A DNA stretch of 52,527 nucleotides from Clostridia bacterium (GTDB lineage: Bacteria; Bacillota; Clostridia; Oscillospirales; UBA644), in assembly GCA_014872655.1 (NCBI GenBank), contig WHHJ01000006.1, forward strand, positions 1 through 52,527, in the 5' to 3' direction. Shown here piece by piece: positions 35,386-44,990 of this stretch. The position numbers and the translations under genes are program-made. A model generated the notes under the pieces. That model made no database searches. It was not told the origin of the DNA and saw nothing but the letters and a program-made list of their open reading frames with translations. Position 1 is the first letter of the stretch, and the number at the start of each line of letters is the position of its first letter.

Positions 35386-35811
35386 TTATTTTTTAGCGCC
35401 GGCTTTCGGCCGCTTTACGCCGTACTTGGAACGACCCTGCATTCTGTTTGCAACGCCCTGAGCGTCCAAAGCACCTCTGATAATATGGTAACGAACACCC
35501 GGCAGGTCTCTAACACGTCCGCCTCTAACAAGAACGACGCTGTGCTCCTGAAGATTATGTCCAATACCCGGGATATACGTTGTAACCTCGGAAGAATTCG
35601 TCAAACGAACTCTTGCGATTTTCCGCAGCGCCGAGTTCGGCTTTTTCGGAGAAGTCGTTTTTACAACTGTACAAACGCCTCTTTTTTGCGGAGAATTCTG
35701 TTCAACAACACGCTTTTTCAACGTATTCATACTCTTCTGCAATGCAGGAGCCGAAGACTTAAAAGCTTTTGCCTGTCTGCCTTTGCGTACCAATTGGTTA
35801 AATGTTGGCAT
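35386..35811 (-). CDS. rpsL: 30S ribosomal protein S12 with Arg at the streptomycin-site lysine
   Basis: 141 residues. S12 lies at the decoding centre and contacts the A-site codon-anticodon pair. Seen here: FNQLVRKGRQ start, RGVCTVVKTTSPKKPNSALRK (with the lysine equal to E. coli Lys42 kept), and the loop RGGRVRDLPGVRYH. In that loop residue 101 is Arg (codon AGA, 35511-35509), where E. coli and most bacteria have Lys87. Lys-to-Arg at this place is a known streptomycin-resistance substitution. There is a C-terminal KRPKAGAKK tail. It begins 16 bp after the L7Ae-type gene. Confidence 0.97.
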   Translation of the reverse strand: MPTFNQLVRKGRQAKAFKSSAPALQKSMNTLKKRVVEQNSPQKRGVCTVVKTTSPKKPNSALRKIARVRLTNSSEVTTYIPGIGHNLQEHSVVLVRGGRVRDLPGVRYHIIRGALDAQGVANRMQGRSKYGVKRPKAGAKK

Positions 35812-35827
35812 ACTACACCTCCTAATC

Positions 35828-36073
35828 TTAGATTTTTTCTATTACAACTACAGCTGCACGGACGTCAATTTTCACTGCCGCCCCCAACTGCATCATTGTA
35901 AACGATCGATTGATATCCGTTACCTGCGCTTTCTGACAGGCGTCTAACACCGACAGTACCAGATCCGCGGAAGCGTCTGAGGCCAAAAACACGGTTTCAG
36001 GCCTGCCGCTGCGAATCACCTTTATACTTTGCTTTAACCCAACGACGGTCCTGTCTGTAGGAAAATCAGACAT
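35828..36073 (-). CDS. rplGB: L7Ae-family ribosomal/k-turn-binding protein (YbxF-like)
   Basis: 81 residues from the ATG at 36073; GGAGGTG five bases before it decides against a start 25 codons upstream. The sequence VGLKQSIKVIRSGRPETVFLASDASADLVLSVLDACQKAQV shows, in pieces, the L7Ae/L30e/S12e fold: GLKQSIKVI, FLASDA and a Cys-containing helix. In Bacillota this small protein is encoded between rpoC and rpsL and binds kink-turn RNAs; its cellular role is not well defined. Confidence 0.85.
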   Translation of the reverse strand: MSDFPTDRTVVGLKQSIKVIRSGRPETVFLASDASADLVLSVLDACQKAQVTDINRSFTMMQLGAAVKIDVRAAVVVIEKI

Positions 36074-36198
36074 TTCACACCTCCGAAAAGCACACGGATA
36101 AAAACGCAATACTGTAATGATTATAGCATAAAACACGCTGTTTTGCAACAGGTTTCTATTTTAAAATGAAAATTTTTAATGAACTTTTTCATTCAATC

Positions 36199-39100
36199 TT
36201 ATGCTTCTGTATATTCTTCTCCCTGCACAAACTCAGACGAGGCAGCTGGCTCAACATCTACATTCCGGTAGCGTTCCAGACCAGTTCCGGCCGGAATCAA
36301 CTTACCGATAATAACGTTTTCTTTTAAGCCGACCAACATATCTGTTTTGCCTTTGATGGCCGCATCCGTCAAGATCTTGGTAGTCTCCTGGAAGGAAGCC
36401 GCGGACAAGAAGCTCTCCGTCGCAAGCGCGGACTTCGTAATACCCAACAACACCGGTTCAACCTGCGGAGCCACAACTTCTTTTCCCTCCGCCAAGTCAG
36501 CCTGATACTGTTTGGTAATATCCAACAATTCCGATTTATCAATCACTGCACCGGCAAGCAAGGAGGTTGTTCCGGGATCTACCACCCGAACCTTCCGCAT
36601 CATTTGACGAATAATAATCTCGATATGCTTATCGTTGATATCAACGCCCTGCCGACGATATACTTTCTGAACTTCAGCAGTAATGTATTCCTGAACAGCC
36701 GAAGCATCTTTGATTCTCAGGATATCCTGAGGATCCGAAGCACCAACCGTCAGCTCATCGCCCTTATCCACATGCTGACCGTCCTGTACTTTCAGCCGTG
36801 CGCCGTACGGAATCAACAAAGAAATTTCTTCACCCGTTTCGTCATCCTTAATAATGGCGTGCCGAGCATTTTTTACCTGCTGGATCGTAACCGTACCGGA
36901 AGTTTCCGCCAAAACGGAAATCACTTTCGGCCGCCGCACCTCAAACAATTCCTGAACACGCGGAAGACCTTGTGTAATATCCGAACCGGAAGCAACACCA
37001 CCGGTATGGAACGTTCTCATCGTCAACTGCGTACCGGGCTCACCGATAGACTGCGCAGCAATGATACCGACCGATTCACCGACATTGACCGTATCGCTGG
37101 TTGCCAGGTTTTCGCCGTAACATCTGGCGCAGACGCCGTATTTACAGTTACAACCCAAAACAGAACGTACATGAACCTTTTTGATGCCGGCTTCTACAAT
37201 CGCCGCAGCCTGTTTTTCCGTAATGGGTTTCGGGGTATCCCGAGAAACCAATACTTCGCCGGTTTGGGGATGAATAATATCGTCAACCGGGAAACGGCCC
37301 TTCAACCGCTCTGCCAGCCCTTCGATCTTTTCATCACCTTCCTGGATATCATAGACCCATACACCGGAATGCGTTCCGCAGTCATCTTCACGAATAATAA
37401 CATCCTGAGAAACATCGACCAAACGCCGCGTCAAATAACCGGAGTCTGCCGTTCTCAACGCCGTATCCGCCTGACCTTTACGAGCACCTCTGGAAGAAAT
37501 AAAGTATTCCAACACATTCAGTCCCTCACGGAAGTTAGCACGAATCGGAACGTCGATCGCACGACCCGATGTATTCGCCATCAATCCACGCATACCGCAA
37601 AGCTGACGGATCTGGTCAATACTTCCGCGGGCACCGGAAGTTGCCATCATCTGAATCGGATTCTTTTCACTCAGACAATTCTTCAGTTTTCCGGTCACTT
37701 CTTTGGTGGCGTCATCCCAAATCTTAACCACCTGATTATATCTTTCCGAATCGGAAATCAAACCACGTTTAAAGTGTTTAGTTACTTTTTCAACTTTCTT
37801 TTCGGCTTCGTCCAAAATTTCTGCTTTTTCAGACGGGATAATCATATCCGCAACCGAAATCGTAATCGCGCCTCGTGTAGAATATTTATACCCCTGCGCT
37901 TTAATTTTATCCAAAATATCCGCCGTCTGCGTAATGCCATGTACGCGGATACATTTGTCAATAATCTTTCCAAGCGTTTTCTTCGTTACAACAAAGTTCA
38001 CTTCATAGTCAAACGCATGTTCCGGATCCGTCCGGTCAATAAAGCCCAAATCCTGCGGAATCGCCGAGTTAAAGATGATGCAGCCAACCGTGGTTACAAT
38101 CACTTTCTGAACGGTTTTTCCGTCCATCTGCTTTGTTACACGCACTTTGATCGGGGCATGCATGCCGACTACGCCGGCATCATAAGCCATCAACGCCTCG
38201 TCCGGATCTTTAAAGATCTTACCGGTCTTCAACACTTTGCCGTTTTCATCAAACTGCCAAGCGCCCTCTTCATCGTCGCGTACAATCGTCAGATAGTACG
38301 AACCCAAAATCATATCCTGAGTCGGAACCGTAACCGGTTTTCCGTCCTGCGGACGCAGCAGGTTATTGGCAGAAAGCATCAAGAATCTTGCCTCAGCCTG
38401 CGCCTCTGCCGAAAGAGGAACGTGAACAGCCATCTGGTCTCCGTCGAAGTCCGCATTAAATGCCGTACAAACCAACGGATGCAGTTTCAGCGCGCGTCCT
38501 TCTACCAAAACCGGCTCGAACGCCTGGATACCCAACCGGTGCAGGGTCGGAGCACGGTTCAGCATAACCGGATATTCCTTAATGACGGATTCCAGCGCAT
38601 CCCATACACAAGGATCTGCCGTTTCAACTGCTTTTTTTGCACTCTTAATATTCTGAGCCTTGCCCAAATCGGTCAACCGCTTCATGACAAACGGCTTAAA
38701 CAATTCCAAAGCCATTTCTTTCGGCAATCCGCATTGATACAACTTCAATTCCGGACCGACCACGATAACGCTACGGCCGGAATAGTCAACACGTTTACCC
38801 AGCAAGTTTTGTCTGAATCGACCTTGTTTACCTTTTAAAACATCAGACAGAGATTTCAGCGCACGATTATTCGGACCGTTAACCGGTTTTCCGCGCCGGC
38901 CGTTATCAATCAGCGCATCCACAGCCTCCTGCAGCATCCGCTTTTCGTTCCGCACAATAATCTCAGGCGCATGCAGTTCCAACAATTTCTTCAAACGATT
39001 ATTCCGGTTGATAACCCGACGATACAAATCGTTCAGATCCGATGTCGCAAACCGGCCGCCGTCCAACTGAACCATCGGACGAATTTCCGGCGGAATAACC

Positions 39101-39840
39101 GGCAGAACGTCCAAAATCATCCACTCCGGCTTATTTCCGGAAAGACGGAAAGCCTCCACAGCCTCTAACCGTTTTAACAATTTTACCCGTTTTTGTCCGA
39201 CTGCTGTCTCCAGCTCTTTCTTCAACTCTTCGGACAATTGATCCAGATCCACTTCCAGCAAAAGCTTTTTAATGGATTCAGCGCCCATTCCGGCCTCAAA
39301 CTCATCCCCGTAAACATCACGCATTTCCGTGTATTCTTTTTCGGTCAGAGTCTGTTTCTTCTGCAAAGCAGAGGACGGAATATTTCCCGTATTCGTTACG
39401 ATATATTTACTAAAATACAATACCGATTCCAATTGCCGCGGCTGGATATCCAAAATCTGGCTCAGCCGGGAAGGAACGCCTTTAAAATACCAAATATGAG
39501 AAACCGGTGCAGCCAACTCAATATGGCCCATCCGCTCACGCCGAACCTTGGATTTTGTAATTTCTACTCCGCAGCGTTCGCAGATTTTGCCTTTATACCG
39601 AAATCTCTTATATTTTCCGCAGTGACATTCCCAGTCTTTCATCGGGCCAAAAATCCGCTCACAGAACAAACCGTCCCGTTCCGGTTTCAATGTTCTGTAA
39701 TTGATGGTTTCCGGCTTCTTAACTTCGCCGTGAGACCAGGACAGAATCTTCTCCGGAGAGGCAAGACCGATCTGGATAGATTCAAACACGTTACGGTTTT
39801 TTTCTTTTCCGTTTTCGTACAATCCTTCATGATTTGTCAT
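36199..39840 (-). CDS. rpoC: DNA-directed RNA polymerase subunit beta'
   Basis: 1213 residues, standard for Bacillota (no large lineage insertion). Seen here: the N-terminal zinc site CHCGKYKRFRYKGKICERCG (Cys pairs CxC and CxxC), the lid/rudder region, the catalytic Mg site NADFDGD, the bridge helix and trigger loop (SIGEPGTQLTMRTFHTGG), and a second Zn site CNCKYGVCARCYGENL. It begins 15 bp after rpoB. The antisense strand is open for 744 codons, a chance effect of codon bias. Confidence 0.99.
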   Translation of the reverse strand: MTNHEGLYENGKEKNRNVFESIQIGLASPEKILSWSHGEVKKPETINYRTLKPERDGLFCERIFGPMKDWECHCGKYKRFRYKGKICERCGVEITKSKVRRERMGHIELAAPVSHIWYFKGVPSRLSQILDIQPRQLESVLYFSKYIVTNTGNIPSSALQKKQTLTEKEYTEMRDVYGDEFEAGMGAESIKKLLLEVDLDQLSEELKKELETAVGQKRVKLLKRLEAVEAFRLSGNKPEWMILDVLPVIPPEIRPMVQLDGGRFATSDLNDLYRRVINRNNRLKKLLELHAPEIIVRNEKRMLQEAVDALIDNGRRGKPVNGPNNRALKSLSDVLKGKQGRFRQNLLGKRVDYSGRSVIVVGPELKLYQCGLPKEMALELFKPFVMKRLTDLGKAQNIKSAKKAVETADPCVWDALESVIKEYPVMLNRAPTLHRLGIQAFEPVLVEGRALKLHPLVCTAFNADFDGDQMAVHVPLSAEAQAEARFLMLSANNLLRPQDGKPVTVPTQDMILGSYYLTIVRDDEEGAWQFDENGKVLKTGKIFKDPDEALMAYDAGVVGMHAPIKVRVTKQMDGKTVQKVIVTTVGCIIFNSAIPQDLGFIDRTDPEHAFDYEVNFVVTKKTLGKIIDKCIRVHGITQTADILDKIKAQGYKYSTRGAITISVADMIIPSEKAEILDEAEKKVEKVTKHFKRGLISDSERYNQVVKIWDDATKEVTGKLKNCLSEKNPIQMMATSGARGSIDQIRQLCGMRGLMANTSGRAIDVPIRANFREGLNVLEYFISSRGARKGQADTALRTADSGYLTRRLVDVSQDVIIREDDCGTHSGVWVYDIQEGDEKIEGLAERLKGRFPVDDIIHPQTGEVLVSRDTPKPITEKQAAAIVEAGIKKVHVRSVLGCNCKYGVCARCYGENLATSDTVNVGESVGIIAAQSIGEPGTQLTMRTFHTGGVASGSDITQGLPRVQELFEVRRPKVISVLAETSGTVTIQQVKNARHAIIKDDETGEEISLLIPYGARLKVQDGQHVDKGDELTVGASDPQDILRIKDASAVQEYITAEVQKVYRRQGVDINDKHIEIIIRQMMRKVRVVDPGTTSLLAGAVIDKSELLDITKQYQADLAEGKEVVAPQVEPVLLGITKSALATESFLSAASFQETTKILTDAAIKGKTDMLVGLKENVIIGKLIPAGTGLERYRNVDVEPAASSEFVQGEEYTEA

Positions 39841-39855
39841 ATCGTCTTTCCTCCC

Positions 39856-42800
39856 TTAAAAGTTTTCTTCTTCGATGCTGTCTTCTACGTCTGCTCCGTC
39901 AAGCATATCGTCAAAAGCATCAGACAACGCATCGTCAATTAAGTCATCAGAAGAGTCTTCTTCATCGGACATCAAATCCAAATCCAAATCTTCATCTTCG
40001 CCGGTAGTCGAGAATCCGTCCCCGTTATATTCAGTCATATATTCGTCAACGCTGCCCATCGCTTCGCTGTAATTCTCATCCGAATCATGTGCATGTTCCG
40101 GATGGTCCTCACGCATAGCCGAGCTGAACGATACATCATCATCGTCATCCAAAGAAGTCGAAATATCGATTTCTTCTTTATCTTTAGACAGCACTTTCAC
40201 ATCCAAACCTAACGACTGCAGCTCTTTGACAAGCACTTTAAAGGATTCCGGAATACCCGGTGCAGGGACATTCTTTCCTTTTACAATCGCCTCAAAGGTT
40301 TTTACACGACCCACAACATCGTCCGATTTTACTGTCAGCATTTCTTGCAGCGTATACGCAGCGCCGTAAGCTTCCAGCGCCCAAACTTCCATTTCTCCGA
40401 AACGCTGGCCACCGAACTGAGCTTTACCACCCAGAGGCTGCTGCGTAACCAGAGAGTACGGACCGGTCGAACGAGCATGAATCTTATCATCAACCAAGTG
40501 GTGCAGTTTCAAGAAGTACATGTAACCAACCGTTACCTTCCCGTCAAACGGCATACCCGTTCTTCCGTCATACAAAACCGTCTTTCCGTCCGGGCTGTAA
40601 CCCGCCAGTTGCAGACAGTTTGTAATATCTTCTTCTTTTGCACCGTCAAAAACGGGGGTCATCACTTTCCAACCCAGCGCTTTCGCCGCCAGGCCCAGAT
40701 GAACTTCCAGCACCTGCCCGATATTCATACGAGACGGAACACCCAACGGATTCAAAACGATATCCAGCGGCGTGCCATCCGGCAAGAACGGCATATCTTC
40801 CTGCGGCAGAATCCGAGAAATAACACCCTTATTTCCGTGACGTCCTGCCATTTTATCTCCCACGGAAATTTTCCGGCGCTGAGCCAGATATACTCGAACG
40901 ATCTTATTGGTAGACGGAGAAAGTTCATTGGAGTTTTCCCGCGTAAAGACTTTTACATCCACTACAATACCGGATTCTCCGTGCGGAACCTTCAAACTGG
41001 TGTCCCGAACTTCACGAGACTTTTCGCCGAAAATAGCCCGCAGCAAACGCTCTTCCGCGGTCTGCTCCGCATCGCCCTTCGGCGACACACGGCCAACCAA
41101 AATATCGCCGGCACGCACTTCCGCACCGATTCGGATAATACCGTTTTCGTCCAGATTTGCAAGCAAATCTTTGCCGACACCCGGGATATCACTGGTGATT
41201 TCCTCCGGTCCTAATTTTGTTTCTTTCGCGTCGATTTCATATTCCTCAATATGAATCGACGTATAAATATCTTCTTTGACCAAACGCTCATTCAGCAATA
41301 CAGCATCCTCGTAATTGTATCCTTCCCAGGTCATAAACCCGATCAGCATGTTGCGTCCCAGAGCCAATTCACCCTGGTCGGTAGAAGGACCGTCTGCAAT
41401 AACCTGCCCTTTTTCAACACGCTGTCCCACATTGACAATAACATGCTGATTGATACAGGTTGCCGCATTCGAACGCAAGAACTTAATAATGCGATATTTA
41501 TCCAATTCGCCTTCATCATTGCGAATCACTACTTCACGGGCATTAACGCTTTCTACAACACCGCTGTTACGAGCCAATACGCAGTCTCCGGAATCCACAC
41601 CGGTGCGGTATTCCATACCGGTTCCGACAATCGGAGCCTCGGTTTTCAACAACGGCACAGCCTGACGCTGCATGTTCGAGCCCATCAATGCACGAATCGC
41701 GTCATCATTCTCCAAGAACGGAATCAACGACGTTGCCACAGAAATAACCATTCTGGGAGAAACGTCAATATAATCTACCCGATCCACATCGGTTTCCATA
41801 ATCGAATCACGATAACGTACCGCCACGCGCTTGCTCTTCAAACAGCCGTTTTCATCGACCGGCTCATTCGCCTGAGCAACCACATACTCATCTTCGACGT
41901 CTGCCGTCATATACATGACGTCATTGGTCACAAAATGAGTTCCCTTTTCAACCCGACGATACGGCGCCTCAATAAAGCCATATTCATTGATCCGCGCATA
42001 ACTGGAAAGATACGAAATCAAACCGATGTTCGGACCTTCCGGGGTTTCTACCGGGCACATCCGCCCGTAATGGGTATAGTGAACGTCACGCACATCAAAG
42101 CCTGCGCGGTCTCTGGTCAAACCGCCGGGACCCAATGCAGACAATCTCCGCTTATGCGTAATCGCCGCCAGCGGGTTGGTCTGGTCCATAAACTGAGACA
42201 ACGGGGAAGATCCAAAGAACTCACGGATCGCCGCAATTACAGGCCGAGTATTCAGCAAACTCTGCGGCGTAATCACGTCTACAGACTGCATGTTCATCCG
42301 CTCTTTTACGGCGCGCTCCATTCTGGAAAAGCCGATCCGGAACTGATTTTGCAGCAATTCGCCTACAGACCGAATCCGTCGATTACCCAAATGGTCGATA
42401 TCATCAATCGTACCAATCCCGTAGCGCAGTCCTAAAATGTAATTAATTGAAGAAAAGATATCTTCATTGCAGATCGTCATCGGGATCAATTCGCTCAACC
42501 GAGCTTTACACAGATCCAACAAATCTGCTTTGGAGGAAGCGGTCTCGGCAATTTCTTTGATCACCGAAAACTTCACCCATTCATTCACGCCTGCTGCTCG
42601 CAGCTCGTCCTTCGACACATCCTGACCAATCCGAGCCAGGTAAGCTGCTGCATTCACCATGCCGTTGGAGAATACACGGATCTCTTTTTCTTCCACATTC
42701 AAATAAACTTCAAAAACACCGGCATCTTCAATTTCATGCGCTTTTTCACGCGTAATCACTTCGCCAATATCTACTAAGATCTCGCCGGTTGTCGGATCCG

Positions 42801-43737
42801 AAACAGGCCGCGTCACCGCATAGCCCGAAATTCTGCCACTCAGGCACAATTTCTTATTATATTTATAACGTCCTACCCGTGTTAAGTCATACGTTCTTTC
42901 ATTAAAGAACAAATTATCGATATGAGCAATCGCTCCGTCTACGGTTGCAGGTTCTCCGGGACGAAGTTTAATATACAATTCTTTTAATGCATGGTTGCGC
43001 TTGGAATCCCCAACACCCAAATCACGATGTGTAGCCGCTTCTTTTTCCAGCGTTGCATTCACGCACTCATCATCGCCGAACGTGTCGCGGATCTGCTCGT
43101 CGCTCTCAATACCAAACGCACGGATCAACGTAGTTACAGGGAACTTCTTACCCTTATCGATCCGGACAAACAAAACATCGTTTGCATCGGTTTCATACTC
43201 AATCCAGGGCCCGCGGTTCGGCATCACGGTTCCGCTGAACAATTTATTACCGCTCTTGTCCACATCCAGAGTAAAATAAACACCCGGGCTGCGAACCAAC
43301 TGCGAAACAACGACACGTTCCGCACCGTTTATAATAAAGGTTCCCGTTTCTGTCATCAGCGGAAAATCGCCGAAAAAGATCGTCTGCTCCTGAATTTCTC
43401 CGGTCTCCTTGTTCGTCAGCCGGCATCTCACGCGCAATGGAGCCGAATACGTGGCGTCACGTTCTTTACACTCTTCTACAGAATACTTCGGTTCTTTGTC
43501 AATCGTATAATCAACATAATCGAGCACCACCGTACCGGTATGGTCCATTACATTGGAGGAGTCTTTTAATACCGACTTCATGCCCTCTTCCACAAACCAT
43601 TTGTACGAATCAAGCTGGATGGCGATTAAGTTCGGCACTTCCTGAACCTGAGGAATCTTCGCAAAACTCACCCTTTGTGTTTGCCCCAACTGTTCATAGT
43701 GTGCTCCGACGGATTTCGGATCGACCTTTGACGTCAT
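39856..43737 (-). CDS. rpoB: DNA-directed RNA polymerase subunit beta with long acidic tail
   Basis: 1293 residues from the ATG at 43737 (GGAGATG upstream; an open frame extends 25 codons further but gives an atypical N-terminus). Seen here: the rifampicin region GSSPLSQFMDQTNPLAAITHKRRLSALGPGG (as SQFMDQTNPL and THKRRLSALG), with the residues that are usually mutated in resistance all wild-type, so rifampicin sensitivity is expected; the GNKGV and KMAGRHGNKG catalytic blocks; and the C-terminal clamp (GKAQFGGQRFGEMEVWALEA). After the conserved end come ~100 residues dominated by Asp, Glu and Ser, a tail seen in many Clostridia. Confidence 0.98.
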   Translation of the reverse strand: MTSKVDPKSVGAHYEQLGQTQRVSFAKIPQVQEVPNLIAIQLDSYKWFVEEGMKSVLKDSSNVMDHTGTVVLDYVDYTIDKEPKYSVEECKERDATYSAPLRVRCRLTNKETGEIQEQTIFFGDFPLMTETGTFIINGAERVVVSQLVRSPGVYFTLDVDKSGNKLFSGTVMPNRGPWIEYETDANDVLFVRIDKGKKFPVTTLIRAFGIESDEQIRDTFGDDECVNATLEKEAATHRDLGVGDSKRNHALKELYIKLRPGEPATVDGAIAHIDNLFFNERTYDLTRVGRYKYNKKLCLSGRISGYAVTRPVSDPTTGEILVDIGEVITREKAHEIEDAGVFEVYLNVEEKEIRVFSNGMVNAAAYLARIGQDVSKDELRAAGVNEWVKFSVIKEIAETASSKADLLDLCKARLSELIPMTICNEDIFSSINYILGLRYGIGTIDDIDHLGNRRIRSVGELLQNQFRIGFSRMERAVKERMNMQSVDVITPQSLLNTRPVIAAIREFFGSSPLSQFMDQTNPLAAITHKRRLSALGPGGLTRDRAGFDVRDVHYTHYGRMCPVETPEGPNIGLISYLSSYARINEYGFIEAPYRRVEKGTHFVTNDVMYMTADVEDEYVVAQANEPVDENGCLKSKRVAVRYRDSIMETDVDRVDYIDVSPRMVISVATSLIPFLENDDAIRALMGSNMQRQAVPLLKTEAPIVGTGMEYRTGVDSGDCVLARNSGVVESVNAREVVIRNDEGELDKYRIIKFLRSNAATCINQHVIVNVGQRVEKGQVIADGPSTDQGELALGRNMLIGFMTWEGYNYEDAVLLNERLVKEDIYTSIHIEEYEIDAKETKLGPEEITSDIPGVGKDLLANLDENGIIRIGAEVRAGDILVGRVSPKGDAEQTAEERLLRAIFGEKSREVRDTSLKVPHGESGIVVDVKVFTRENSNELSPSTNKIVRVYLAQRRKISVGDKMAGRHGNKGVISRILPQEDMPFLPDGTPLDIVLNPLGVPSRMNIGQVLEVHLGLAAKALGWKVMTPVFDGAKEEDITNCLQLAGYSPDGKTVLYDGRTGMPFDGKVTVGYMYFLKLHHLVDDKIHARSTGPYSLVTQQPLGGKAQFGGQRFGEMEVWALEAYGAAYTLQEMLTVKSDDVVGRVKTFEAIVKGKNVPAPGIPESFKVLVKELQSLGLDVKVLSKDKEEIDISTSLDDDDDVSFSSAMREDHPEHAHDSDENYSEAMGSVDEYMTEYNGDGFSTTGEDEDLDLDLMSDEEDSSDDLIDDALSDAFDDMLDGADVEDSIEEENF

Positions 43738-43947
43738 GCAATCATCTCCATTCAAAATTTTAAACACGGCAACCGTCATCATTTCATTATTGTCCGTTTG
43801 CCAAAACAACATCCCGTTTTATCTGCATTGTTTTGTCGCAGATTTAGGCCCCAAAAAGCCCAGAATCTTCGCAAAACTGCAGCAACAAAAACCTGTTTTT
43901 TGAAATTGACGGACACGTTCCCATTATTCATCATAACGCAGTATATA

Positions 43948-43976
43948 ATTATATATCATTTTTGCAAGATTGTCAA
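43948..43976 (-). promoter_or_regulatory. sigma-A promoter of the rpoB-rpoC-str operon
   Basis: Minus strand perfect -35 TTGACA (43971-43976), 17-bp spacer and perfect -10 TATAAT (43948-43953). The start of transcription near 43941 leaves a ~200-nt leader before rpoB, where rplJ-rplL normally stand. Nothing coding is recognised in that leader. Confidence 0.85.
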
Positions 43977-44176
43977 GAGGATTTTTGTAAGATTTTCATG
44001 ATTTTGTTAAATTTTTAAAGGTTTTTTCCAGGTTTGCCTGGCAAACCGTTCCAATCAATCCGAACACCTGAACCAAAAAAATTATTTTTTAAAAATTGTT
44101 TTTTGGCCACATCTTGCCAATTTGAAGAAATTTATCGGTCTTTTTGGCAACATCTTTGAATTCTCCAAAAACATTA
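43977..44176. other. AT-rich divergent promoter region
   Basis: About 200 bp between the rpoB promoter and the promoter of the small membrane protein gene. Contains a short inverted repeat GGTTTGCC.GGCAAACC (44032-44048: AGGTTTGCCTGGCAAACC), which could be an operator or a weak terminator arm; no gene. Confidence 0.4.
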
Positions 44177-44205
44177 TTGACATTTAAATAAATACATATT
44201 ATAAT
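44177..44205 (+). promoter_or_regulatory. sigma-A promoter upstream of the small membrane protein and rnpB
   Basis: Perfect -35 TTGACA (44177-44182), 17-bp spacer, perfect -10 TATAAT (44200-44205). Confidence 0.85.
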
Positions 44206-44248
44206 ATAGAAAAGAATTATTTTACTGATTGAATTGCGTGGTGGAAAA

Positions 44249-44584
44249 ATGAAACAAGGTCAAATCTGGGCACTAACCTTCTCGTTAGTTGTCTTTATTA
44301 TTTTAAGTTTATTCTCTTTCGTTTTTATTCAAGGTGGACACATTCAGTGGACTCCGTTTTTTGTCGGTCTGGGCTTTTTAGCATTCGGCGTCGGCATTTG
44401 TTTGCCGGGCTTAATTCCTATTTTCAAAGGCTGGAAGCGGGCACATGATTTAAAAACCGGCAAAATTAAACCGTACCAACTCAGACGGAACCGGGTAAAA
44501 AGACGTTCTTCCTTTTACGATGCCAGCTATGCAGCTCGTATGGACGACGACGATTTTGATCCGGACAGCGGAGAATTTGAATAA
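44249..44584 (+). CDS. small two-helix membrane protein of unknown function
   Basis: 111 residues from the ATG at 44249 (GGTGG upstream; a TTG five codons earlier is in frame). Two hydrophobic segments (residues ~7-28 and ~36-60) separated by a short loop GGHIQWTPF, then a soluble basic stretch (GWKRAHDLKTGKIKPYQLRRNRVKRR) and an acidic C-terminus (DDDDFDPDSGEFE). The layout suggests an inner membrane anchor with a cytoplasmic tail. I do not recognise a family. It ends 8 bp before RNase P RNA and shares its promoter, so both may be one transcript. Confidence 0.75.
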   Translation: MKQGQIWALTFSLVVFIILSLFSFVFIQGGHIQWTPFFVGLGFLAFGVGICLPGLIPIFKGWKRAHDLKTGKIKPYQLRRNRVKRRSSFYDASYAARMDDDDFDPDSGEFE

Positions 44585-44592
44585 AGCATTTT

Positions 44593-44937
44593 TTGCAAGT
44601 GGTGCAGTCGCGAAAACAGGTTCGAAAGATCGTTTTTGAGGAAAGTCCGAGCTCCCATGGGCAAGAATAGCGGATAACGTCCGCCGGAGGCAACTCTAGG
44701 GAAAGTGCAACAGAAAAGAACAGCAGCAATGCAAAGGTGAAAAGGTGGGGTAAGAGCCCACCGGGGTTATGGAGACATAACCCGTCCGTGTAAACCCTAT
44801 TCGGAGCAATACCGCAAAAAAGACATCAGTGCGCCCATCACGTCTTATAGGTAGCTGGAGGTATATGGCAACATATATTCGAGATAGATGACTGCAACGG
44901 GATTTTCCCGGACAGAACTCGGCTTATAAGCTTGCAA
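44593..44937 (+). ncRNA. rnpB: RNase P RNA (type A)
   Basis: About 345 nt. The catalytic RNA that trims tRNA 5' ends. The universally conserved core blocks are present: GAGGAAAGTCCGAGCT (CR-I, near 44639), the GGUAAGAGCCCACCGG block in P10/P11-P12 region (near 44749), GGAGCAATACC, and ACAGAACTCGGCTTAT at the 3' end (near 44913-44928). The terminal P1 helix is TTGCAAG (44593-44599)/CTTGCAA (44931-44937). The layout is the ancestral type A and not the type B of Bacillus, as expected for Clostridia. Confidence 0.96.
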
Positions 44938-44950
44938 TTTTTGTAAATAA

Positions 44951-44990
44951 AAAAATCATCTTGTAAGAGTTTTCTTACAAGATGATTTTT
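44951..44990 (+). terminator. terminator of rnpB
   Basis: 17-bp perfect stem AAAAATCATCTTGTAAG/CTTACAAGATGATTTTT with a 6-nt loop and a CTTTTTT tail, 13 bp after the RNA end. Confidence 0.9.

Noticed and set aside
36604..38838. 744-codon open frame on the plus strand
   Set aside because: Antisense of rpoC; Arg/Asn/Phe-rich nonsense composition.
40345..42435. Two long plus-strand open frames (40345-41214 and 41251-42435)
   Set aside because: Antisense of rpoB, same reason as for rpoC.
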